Assembly (NCBI GenBank): GCA_026387845.1
Contig: JAPLKX010000004.1
Span: 1-5,898 of the forward strand
Direction: 5' to 3'
DNA: 5,898 bases
Source of the DNA: Candidatus Hydrogenedentota bacterium
Lineage (GTDB): Bacteria; Hydrogenedentota; Hydrogenedentia; Hydrogenedentales; SLHB01
Under the pieces are notes generated by a model. That model had not been told where the DNA came from. It made no database searches and saw only the letters and a list, made by a program, of their open reading frames with translations. Shown piece after piece: positions 1 to 5,073 of this stretch. Positions within the stretch are counted from its first letter, which is position 1, and the number at the start of each line of letters is the position of its first letter. The translations under genes and the position numbers were made by a program.

Positions 1-1
1 C

Positions 2-583
2 AGCGGCGCCTGCCTGCGCACCCTGAGAGGACACACAGATCCTGTCAACAGCGTGGGTTTCCGTCCCGACGGCGCCAGGATTGTCAGCGGGTCGGGGGGC
101 GTCGTCCAGGGGTTACGGGACAATACCGTTCGGGTCTGGGACGCGCACAGCGGCACATGCCTGCGCATCCTTCAGGGACACACAGACAGTGTCACCAGCG
201 CGTCGTTCAGCGCGGACGGGGCCCGCATCGTCAGCGGGTCAGGGGTGAGCCTCTGGGGTCCAGGGGACAATACCGTTCGGGTCTGGGACACGCACAGCGG
301 CGCATGTCTGGAGGTCATCCGAGGCCGGGGCGATGTTGGCGCAATTGCGGCGGGTGCGGCGGTGCACCCGTTTCGTGCACTCCGCCGCGAGCCGGGCGAG
401 ATCGTCATCGAAGAGACTGCCAGCGGCACGCCCGTGGGCTGGTTCGCTGCGTCCCCCGCAGCCCTTACCACCCATCCGGCCGAATCGATATGGGCCGGCA
501 GCGATCACAATTACGTCTACCTGATGCGGTTGGAGCGGGATTCGCACAAACGCTCCGGCGCATCAGAAAGCGCAACGCCATGA
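2..583 (+). CDS. WD40 repeat protein, C-terminal part (gene 1, 5' end outside window)
   Basis: The reading frame is open from the left edge, so the true start lies upstream; the GTG at 53 is internal to a blade. The visible 193 residues are the end of a WD40 beta-propeller protein, probably a protein-interaction scaffold. Two blades are clear: each has LRGHTDPV or LQGHTDSV, then a SPDG-like turn (RPDG, SADG), SGS and NTVRVWD. Both carry an extra loop of several residues between SGS and DNTVRVWD. A degenerate blade follows (IRGRGDVG), then a conserved tail: VGWF, about nine residues, HP, WAG, NYVYLMRLE. The same tail ends gene 2 (VAWF, HP, WAG, NYLCLVRIE), so the genes are paralogs. The stop codon overlaps the start of gene 2. 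What domains precede the propeller cannot be seen; a kinase, STAND NTPase or the Trp-rich module of gene 2 are all possible. Confidence 0.88.
   Translation, partial: SGACLRTLRGHTDPVNSVGFRPDGARIVSGSGGVVQGLRDNTVRVWDAHSGTCLRILQGHTDSVTSASFSADGARIVSGSGVSLWGPGDNTVRVWDTHSGACLEVIRGRGDVGAIAAGAAVHPFRALRREPGEIVIEETASGTPVGWFAASPAALTTHPAESIWAGSDHNYVYLMRLERDSHKRSGASESATP
119..301 (+). repeat. Near-identical DNA pair within gene 1 WD40 blades
   Basis: Bases 119-154 and 266-301 differ at one position out of 36 (GACAATACCGTTCGGGTCTG, then GGAC and the following bases). The offset is 147 bases, or 49 codons, longer than the 42-codon period of gene 2 because these blades carry a loop insertion. The bases encode DNTVRVWD followed by an AHSG or THSG turn. 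Identity at synonymous positions points to recent duplication or gene conversion between blades. Confidence 0.8.
575..583 (+). promoter_or_regulatory. Stop-start overlap coupling gene 1 to gene 2
   Basis: The bases ACGCCATGA contain the ATG of gene 2 (580-582) and the TGA of gene 1 (581-583). Only a weak purine run (AGAAAG, 566-571) lies upstream, so gene 2 is probably translated by termination-reinitiation after gene 1. The same nine bases recur at the gene 2/gene 3 junction, which supports 580 as the true start of gene 2. Confidence 0.75.
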
Positions 584-2853
584 TTTTCGAGCTTGCCAAA
601 GACTTCCATGACGCCGTAGCGGGGATGCCGGGGGAGCATCCCAAGCGGCGGATGGTGGAACTGCTTGAGGAGGCGGTTCGGCGGGACGTTCATTTTGTTG
701 AGCGGCATCCGACGACGCTCTTCCAGTGTATGTGGAACACCTGCTGGTGGTATGACTGCCCCGAGGGGGCCAATCATTACGAAGTACCGGAGGGCGGATG
801 GAAGGAAACGCTGCCGTGGGAGAGCCCGAACTCGGTTCTGAAGCTTAGCACACTGGTTGAGCGCTGGCTCGGGGAGCGTCAAACCGCCCATCCCAGCTTC
901 CTTTGGCTGCGCGGTATGCGCCCGATCTCATGGCCACTGGGCTGCGGCCAACGCACCGTCTTGCGCGGACATGACGACTGGGTTGCCAGCGTGGCTTTTT
1001 CGCCCGATGGTCTGCGAATAGTGAGTGGATCCAGGGATGGCACGGTGCGGATCTGGGACGTGAACGACGGGCGCGAACTTGCCGTCCTGCGTGGGCATGG
1101 CAACCTCGTTCGCAGCGTTGCGTTTTCACCCGATGGCCAGCACATCATCAGCGGTTCTTTAGACAGGACAGTGCGAATGTGGGCTCCTTCGAGCGGACGG
1201 GAGCTAATCGTGTTGCGAGGGCATCAGAACATGGTTACCAGCGTAGTCATGACGCCCAATGGCCGGCGCATCGTAAGTGGATCGCGGGATAAGACCATCC
1301 GGGTGTGGGATGCCGCAACCGGGCAGGAACTGACTGTCCTGCGCGGACACGAAAACGACGTCAATAGCGTCGCTGTACTACCAGATGGGCTACGAGTGGT
1401 GAGTGGTTCGAGCGACGCCACTTTACGGGTGTGGGATGTCGAGAGCGGGCATGAACTCGTGTTGATTCGCGGACACACGGACGTAGTCACCAGCGTCGCG
1501 GTGACGCTCGATGGGCAGCGCATTGTGAGTGGGTCTCGTGACAAGACAGTGCGGGTCTGGGACGCTGCCAGCGGATGCCAACTGGCGATTTTGCACGGAC
1601 ATACCTGGTGGGTCAATTGCGTTGCCGTGACGCCCGACGGGCGGTGCATCGCCAGCGGTTCTTGGGACAGAACGCTACGCCTGTGGGACTCGGCGAGCGG
1701 GGGTGAACTTGCCGTCCTGCACGGGCATGAGGACCCCGTGCAAAGCCTTGCTATTTCGCCTAATGGCCTCCGCATCGTCAGCGGAGCGGATGACAAGACA
1801 GTGCGGGTTTGGGACTTCAAGGGCGGGCGCAGGCCGCCGCGGTTAGCGGGTCATCTTTATTTCATCAACATCGTGGCGTTTACGCCTGATGGCCGCCGTG
1901 TGCTCAGCGGGGGTTGGGAAAGAACGCTGCGCGTATGGAATGCCGAAAGCGGGCGTGAGCTTGCCGTCATGCACGGACACACCGACAGGGTTACCAGCGC
2001 AGCGTTTTCACCTGATGGCCGTCGCGTGCTCAGCGGGTCTTGGGACAGAACGCTACGCCTATGGAACGCGGAAACCGGACGCGAACTTGCCGTTCTGCGC
2101 GGGCACCAACAGGAAGTCACCAGCGTGGCGTTTTCACCCGATGGCCGCCGCGTGCTCAGCGGATCAAGGGATAAGACGGTGCGTCTCTGGGATGTGAACG
2201 ACGGACGCGAACTTGCCGCCCTGCGCGGGCACCAACAGGAAGTCACCAGCGTGGCGTTTTCGCCCGACGGTCGCCGTGTGCTCAGCGGGTCACATGATAA
2301 GACGGTGCGTCTCTGGGACGCAAAAGACGGGCGGGAACTCGCCGTCCTGCGCGGACATGAGGAGAAGATCTGGACTGTAATCTTCTCACCCGATGGCCGC
2401 CGCCTCGTAAGTGGGGCTGGAAGTTATGCCGAGTTTCTGGGGGACAACGACTGCACGGTACGGGTGTGGGATACAGACACCGGACGCGAACTTACCGTCC
2501 TGCGCGGGCACCAACGTGAAGTCACCCGTCTGGCGTTTCTACCCGATGGCTGCCTAGTGAGCTGCGATTTACTTGGCAAATCGCTGGTTTGGGACTCCGA
2601 GAGCGGTCAGTGCTTGAGCCAGGTGCAAAGTGGCAGCCAGCCCGTGGCCGGCCAGCGTTCTGATTCCGGAGACTGGTATGCCAGCGTCGAGGGCGGTGAA
2701 ACCTCCATTCGCAACCATCCCGCTATGCCACCAGTCGCCTGGTTTCCCCAAGAGTTATGGAATCTTCAAATCCACCCAAACGGTTGTGCTTGGGCTGGAG
2801 GTGTGTTCAATTACCTTTGTCTTGTCCGCATCGAAGGAACTGAGACGCCATGA
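580..2853 (+). CDS. WD40 repeat protein with Trp/Cys-rich N-terminal module (gene 2)
   Basis: This 757-residue protein is complete. The frame is open further upstream, but 580 is chosen because the overlap with gene 1 and the homologous start of gene 3 both begin MIF(E/Q)LA(K/Q)DFH. Residues 1 to about 125 form a module with an amphipathic helix-like start, then RHPTTLFQCMWNTCWWYDC and WLRGMRP. I have an impression, not checked, of similar segments ahead of WD40 arrays in planctomycete proteins; I cannot name a family. From residue 126 there are eleven blades of exactly 42 residues, a twelfth of 51 with a loop insertion, a degenerate thirteenth, and a tail that likely completes a fourteenth (HPNGCAWAGG, NYLCLVRIEG). 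Fourteen blades fit two seven-bladed propellers. There is no signal peptide or membrane segment, so it is probably cytoplasmic. WD40 propellers are generally binding platforms; the partner is unknown. No enzymatic domain is visible. Confidence 0.93.
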   Translation: MIFELAKDFHDAVAGMPGEHPKRRMVELLEEAVRRDVHFVERHPTTLFQCMWNTCWWYDCPEGANHYEVPEGGWKETLPWESPNSVLKLSTLVERWLGERQTAHPSFLWLRGMRPISWPLGCGQRTVLRGHDDWVASVAFSPDGLRIVSGSRDGTVRIWDVNDGRELAVLRGHGNLVRSVAFSPDGQHIISGSLDRTVRMWAPSSGRELIVLRGHQNMVTSVVMTPNGRRIVSGSRDKTIRVWDAATGQELTVLRGHENDVNSVAVLPDGLRVVSGSSDATLRVWDVESGHELVLIRGHTDVVTSVAVTLDGQRIVSGSRDKTVRVWDAASGCQLAILHGHTWWVNCVAVTPDGRCIASGSWDRTLRLWDSASGGELAVLHGHEDPVQSLAISPNGLRIVSGADDKTVRVWDFKGGRRPPRLAGHLYFINIVAFTPDGRRVLSGGWERTLRVWNAESGRELAVMHGHTDRVTSAAFSPDGRRVLSGSWDRTLRLWNAETGRELAVLRGHQQEVTSVAFSPDGRRVLSGSRDKTVRLWDVNDGRELAALRGHQQEVTSVAFSPDGRRVLSGSHDKTVRLWDAKDGRELAVLRGHEEKIWTVIFSPDGRRLVSGAGSYAEFLGDNDCTVRVWDTDTGRELTVLRGHQREVTRLAFLPDGCLVSCDLLGKSLVWDSESGQCLSQVQSGSQPVAGQRSDSGDWYASVEGGETSIRNHPAMPPVAWFPQELWNLQIHPNGCAWAGGVFNYLCLVRIEGTETP
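955..2616 (+). repeat. Thirteen tandem WD40 repeats, 126-bp period
   Basis: Repeat starts fall at 955, 1081, 1207, 1333, 1459, 1585, 1711, 1837, 1963, 2089, 2215 and 2341, each 126 bases apart. The twelfth unit is 153 bases long, and the thirteenth (2494-2616) is 123 bases and degenerate. The consensus is AVLRGH, four variable residues, TSVAFSPDGRRIVSGS, then RDKTVRLWD, a short variable turn and GREL. Units 10 and 11 are the closest: 38 of 42 residues match, and bases 2076-2135 and 2202-2261 match at 58 of 60 positions. Confidence 0.92.
2341..2493 (+). other. WD40 blade with nine-residue loop insertion
   Basis: The twelfth blade of gene 2 has 51 residues instead of 42. The extra residues lie between the SGA strand and the CTVRVWD strand (GAGSYAEFLGDN). 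The two clear blades of gene 1 carry a comparable insertion at the same place (GSGGVVQGLRDN and GSGVSLWGPGDN). This suggests that insert-bearing blades are a distinct sub-type shared between paralogs. Confidence 0.7.
2845..2853 (+). promoter_or_regulatory. Stop-start overlap coupling gene 2 to gene 3 remnant
   Basis: The bases ACGCCATGA contain the ATG of gene 3 (2850-2852) and the TGA of gene 2 (2851-2853), identical to the gene 1/gene 2 junction. A possible ribosome-binding run, GAAGGA, lies about a dozen bases upstream of the ATG. The junction is consistent with the gene 3 start having arisen by duplication of the whole unit. Confidence 0.7.
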
Positions 2854-2993
2854 TCTTCCAACTCGCACAGGATTTCCACGCTGCCGTGGACGCGATGCCG
2901 CGGAAGCACCCGAAGCATCGCATGCTCGAACTCATCGAAGAAGCCATCCTCCTATTCGCCGTTCTTCAAATCAGACATTCCACGACTCGATAA
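2850..2993 (+). pseudogene. Truncated third copy of the WD40 gene N-terminus (gene 3)
   Basis: The frame encodes 47 residues and then TAA. The first 32 residues (MIFQLAQDFH to ELIEEA) match gene 2 at 22 positions, so this is the start of a paralog. After EEA similarity mostly disappears, although RHSTT here sits at the same spacing as RHPTT in gene 2, so part of the following stretch may be decayed homology. Nothing resembling the CWWYDC core or a WD40 blade follows. A full-length relative would be several hundred residues, so this is a remnant produced by deletion, rearrangement or decay. The 32-residue stub may still be translated through coupling to gene 2, but a function is unlikely. Confidence 0.75.
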
Positions 2994-3040
2994 GCCCGGT
3001 TCCTAGGTGAATGTAGTTATCCCACCGGGCCATTTCGTTT
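2994..3040 (+). terminator. Possible hairpin terminator after the WD40 genes
   Basis: GCCCGGT (2994-3000) and ACCGGGC (3024-3030) form a perfect 7-bp stem with a 23-base loop, immediately after the gene 3 stop. The following bases, CATTTCGTTT, are moderately T-rich. The position suits the end of a + strand transcript, but the long loop and interrupted T tract make it a weak candidate. Confidence 0.3.
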
Positions 3041-3095
3041 CAATAAAGCTGGCTCCATGCCTATCTTTTCGACAGTCTCAATTTGAGCTTGAGGG

Positions 3096-3125
3096 CTCCT
3101 GCCATCGCCAGGAGTATGGCAGGAG
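3096..3125. repeat. Perfect 10-bp inverted repeat with competing inner arm
   Basis: CTCCTGCCAT (3096-3105) and ATGGCAGGAG (3116-3125) are exact reverse complements around a 10-base loop. The loop contains CAGGAG (3109-3114), which can also pair with CTCCTG (3096-3101), so two mutually exclusive hairpins are possible. No T tract follows on either strand, so it is not a typical intrinsic terminator. Confidence 0.7.
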
Positions 3126-3342
3126 TGATCAATGTCAAACTGAAGCTGTCAAAGAAAACCAGCAATCGCGGCAAGCTGGGGACATAACCTGTCTACTGTC
3201 GTTCCTGAAAACTCGTACTTATTGGAAGCCACTGACTTATGAAGGCTGACGGCCTTGCCGTATGTGCGACTGTTGTCTGCTTCGCCACAACGTACAAACC
3301 CCTGTCGGCAAAGCCCTTCGCAAAACCATTGACACTTTGTAC

Positions 3343-3359
3343 TGGCCTGTGTAAGGCCA
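3343..3359. repeat. Small hairpin, 6-bp stem
   Basis: TGGCCT (3343-3348) and AGGCCA (3354-3359) pair around the loop GTGTA. A further AAGGCCT follows at 3364-3370, giving three copies of AGGCC or its complement within 30 bases. It may be part of a repeat element; no function can be assigned. Confidence 0.4.
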
Positions 3360-3530
3360 AGGTAAGGCCTGGGAAAGTACCGCAAACCCAAGGAGAGAAT
3401 CGGTGCGTGGGCATGGATGTGGAAACGGAACTGCATTCAGGTTGGGAGGCCCCAATCCTATGGTAGGCGATTCAAACCTTACCGCTTCGCCGCTGAAACC
3501 TATCCCCCCGCCCCTCCCAATGATCGCACC

Positions 3531-4979
3531 TTAGCCTTTCGGCAACTGTGCGGATAGTCTCTCCACGACTTCGGGACGGTCAGCAGCCACATTGGCAGAC
3601 TCCTGCGGATCGGATTCGAGGTCGAAAAGGGTAATGTTGGAATCCTCGCCCTTGTTTAGCGGGCCGCGAATGAGTTTGTAGCGCCCGTCGTAAGCCAGGC
3701 GCCAAGCGTCCAGCCCTGACAACACGACCTCGCGGTGCGTTGCCCCATCTGCCTCCAACACCGGCCGCAGGGAACGGCTGTCCATGTCGTCGGGCCGGGC
3801 GATTCCCGCGTAGTCGAGAAACGTGGCTGTCAGGTCGAGCGTGGTTTGCGGCCGACCGTTCACCGATCCGGCCTCCACGCCCGGCCCGGCCACGACAAGC
3901 GGCACACCCACCGAGGCCTGGTAGGGCTGGCTCTTCCCCCAACTCCCGTGATCCCCGAGCATTTCGCCGTGGTCGCTGCTGTACACGATGATCGTGTTGT
4001 CGAGTTCGCCGCGTTCCTCGAGTTTGCGAATGTAGAGCCCCAGCAGCCGGTCGATGTTCTCGATCAGGGCAGAGTAGTTCTGCCGCACGCGCACGTGGGA
4101 CTCTGCGTCCAACACCCCGTTACCGTGATGGGGCTGCGGGAACCCGGCGATAATCCGGTCCGGGCCGTAGTAGCCGCGGTGCATGCGATCGGTGATGTCG
4201 TTCGGCACGTGGGGGCCGTTAAAGTTTACCTGCATAAACCAGGGATCACCGGCCGGCGTCGCGTCGATGAGAGCGAGACCGTTCCGGCCGATCCAGTTGT
4301 CCACGTAGTAGGCGTCGGGAATGGGCGTGGGATCGGTGTAGCCGTAGCTCTGCTCGGGATTCTTCCGCCGCGCCGCCATGTCGTCGTAATGCACCTGGGC
4401 TAAGGGCGGGTCGAGACGATTCAGATAGGCGTAGTAGGGATCCTTGGGACCGCGGGGTCTGGCGGCGTAGGCCATCCACCCATCCCATTTACCCGCGTTG
4501 TCGATGCCGTCCGTAAAGCCCCAGTCCTGGAGATCGGTCTTGCCGTCGAGGCCCCAGGTCGCGCGCGGCTTGTGCAAATCGAACTTGCCACAGCCCAGCA
4601 CGCGGTACCCGTCTTCGCGCAACCGCATGTAGAACGTGGGCTGGTCCTTGGGGTAGTCGACACTGTTACTCGGGACGCCGCAGCGATCGTACTCCTTGCC
4701 CGCGGCGAGGCAGGCGCGCGACGGCGCACACACCGGCGAGGGACAGATCGCGTTCGTAAACCGCGTACCGCGAGCGGCAAGCGCCGCCAGGTTGGGCGTC
4801 GGCACCGGCACGTCCGGGTTGAACTGTGTCCAGTCGGGCCGCTGCTGGTCGGGGAAAAAGAGCAGGATGTTGGGACGGCGGCCCGAGGCGGCCGAGGCTC
4901 GCCCCCCACTCATCAACGCGGCGGCGAGGGCGCCTTGTCCGGTGGACTGTAGAAACTCGCGGCGTGTCGGCTGCTTCAT
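3531..4979 (-). CDS. Tat-exported type I sulfatase (formylglycine-dependent, Cys type)
   Basis: This 482-residue arylsulfatase-superfamily enzyme should hydrolyse a sulfate ester, probably on an environmental polysaccharide or small molecule, outside the cytoplasm. The N-terminus PTRREFLQSTGQGALAAAL is a twin-arginine signal (R6-R7). NILLFFPDQQR supplies the N-terminal metal site (D44, Q45). C84-A-P-S-R88 with L91 and G94 is the full formylglycine motif, requiring an FGE-type or anSME maturase not seen here. GKFDLH (K132, H136) is a variant of the usual GKWHLG, GPHVP holds the expected catalytic His257, SSDHGE gives metal ligands D336 and H337, and GKSQPY gives Lys349. The length is typical of the family. 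The start at 4979 is chosen because GGAGAG lies nine bases upstream and the Tat motif then sits at residues 6-7; a GTG at 5006 would add nine residues. The substrate cannot be read from sequence. Confidence 0.93.
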   Translation of the reverse strand: MKQPTRREFLQSTGQGALAAALMSGGRASAASGRRPNILLFFPDQQRPDWTQFNPDVPVPTPNLAALAARGTRFTNAICPSPVCAPSRACLAAGKEYDRCGVPSNSVDYPKDQPTFYMRLREDGYRVLGCGKFDLHKPRATWGLDGKTDLQDWGFTDGIDNAGKWDGWMAYAARPRGPKDPYYAYLNRLDPPLAQVHYDDMAARRKNPEQSYGYTDPTPIPDAYYVDNWIGRNGLALIDATPAGDPWFMQVNFNGPHVPNDITDRMHRGYYGPDRIIAGFPQPHHGNGVLDAESHVRVRQNYSALIENIDRLLGLYIRKLEERGELDNTIIVYSSDHGEMLGDHGSWGKSQPYQASVGVPLVVAGPGVEAGSVNGRPQTTLDLTATFLDYAGIARPDDMDSRSLRPVLEADGATHREVVLSGLDAWRLAYDGRYKLIRGPLNKGEDSNITLFDLESDPQESANVAADRPEVVERLSAQLPKG

Positions 4980-5073
4980 CGTGATCCGCTCTCCCATAAC
5001 GCGCACTCACGCTTGGCCTGCTCGTTAGAATCATGGCTCAGCGCCTGGTTAACTGACCATCCGGGCAATATTC
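4980..5073 (-). other. Spacer between membrane protein gene and sulfatase
   Basis: This 94-base gap has no clear terminator: the best palindrome is the short TGGT/ACCA around CAGTTA near 5049-5062, too weak to call. No convincing -35/-10 pair was found, so the sulfatase may be read from an upstream promoter or from one I cannot recognise. Confidence 0.4.
4989..4994 (-). promoter_or_regulatory. Ribosome-binding site that sets the sulfatase start
   Basis: On the minus strand GGAGAG is followed by nine bases and the ATG at 4979. It is the only strong Shine-Dalgarno match near the possible starts (GTG 5006, ATG 4997, ATG 4979), and it overlaps the ATG at 4997 region, so 4979 is preferred. Confidence 0.65.

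Larger units (their letters stand above)
3007..3530. other. Gene-free, lower-GC spacer between convergent genes
   Basis: About 520 bases separate the WD40 remnant from the sulfatase stop codon. Short open frames exist on both strands (for example 3239-3466 on + and 3149-3436 on -), but none has a good ribosome-binding site, a recognisable domain or the codon bias of the flanking genes. The composition is visibly more A/T-rich than both sides, especially 3040-3440. It holds two hairpins and the motif GGGGACATAACCTGT (3178-3192), which I associate, without being able to check, with repeats near REP-type transposases. It could be a dispersed non-coding repeat or mobile-element remnant. The last 50 bases are C-rich and show nothing clear. 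Confidence 0.45.

Noticed and set aside
157..579. Upstream extension of gene 2 to 157 in the same frame
   Set aside because: It overlaps the coding part of gene 1 almost entirely and yields Arg/Pro/His-rich nonsense; the homologous gene 3 start and the coupling junction fix the start at 580.
1224..2246. Long minus-strand open frames opposite the WD40 array
   Set aside because: They are periodic shadows of the repeats: the translations repeat the same Ser/Pro/Arg-rich phrases every 42 residues with no independent domain.
955..2616. CRISPR-like array
   Set aside because: The 126-bp periodicity is fully explained by protein-coding WD40 repeats in one frame, with no short spacer/repeat alternation.
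3149..3436. 95-codon minus-strand ORF in the spacer
   Set aside because: It is Cys- and Arg-scattered with no domain and shares its bases with the plus-strand ORF; likely non-coding sequence open by chance.
3239..3466. 75-codon + strand ORF in the spacer
   Set aside because: It has no convincing ribosome-binding site, overlaps other open frames on both strands, carries the hairpin at 3343-3359 and shows no recognisable domain. It could be an over-predicted ORF within a repeat.
3735..4403. 222-codon + strand ORF opposite the sulfatase
   Set aside because: It is a Val/His/Arg-rich antisense shadow of a GC-rich gene that carries all expected sulfatase motifs on the other strand.
4980..5006. 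Sulfatase start at the upstream GTG (5006)
   Set aside because: The GGAGAG site is correctly spaced only for the ATG at 4979, and the Tat motif sits at its normal distance from that start.
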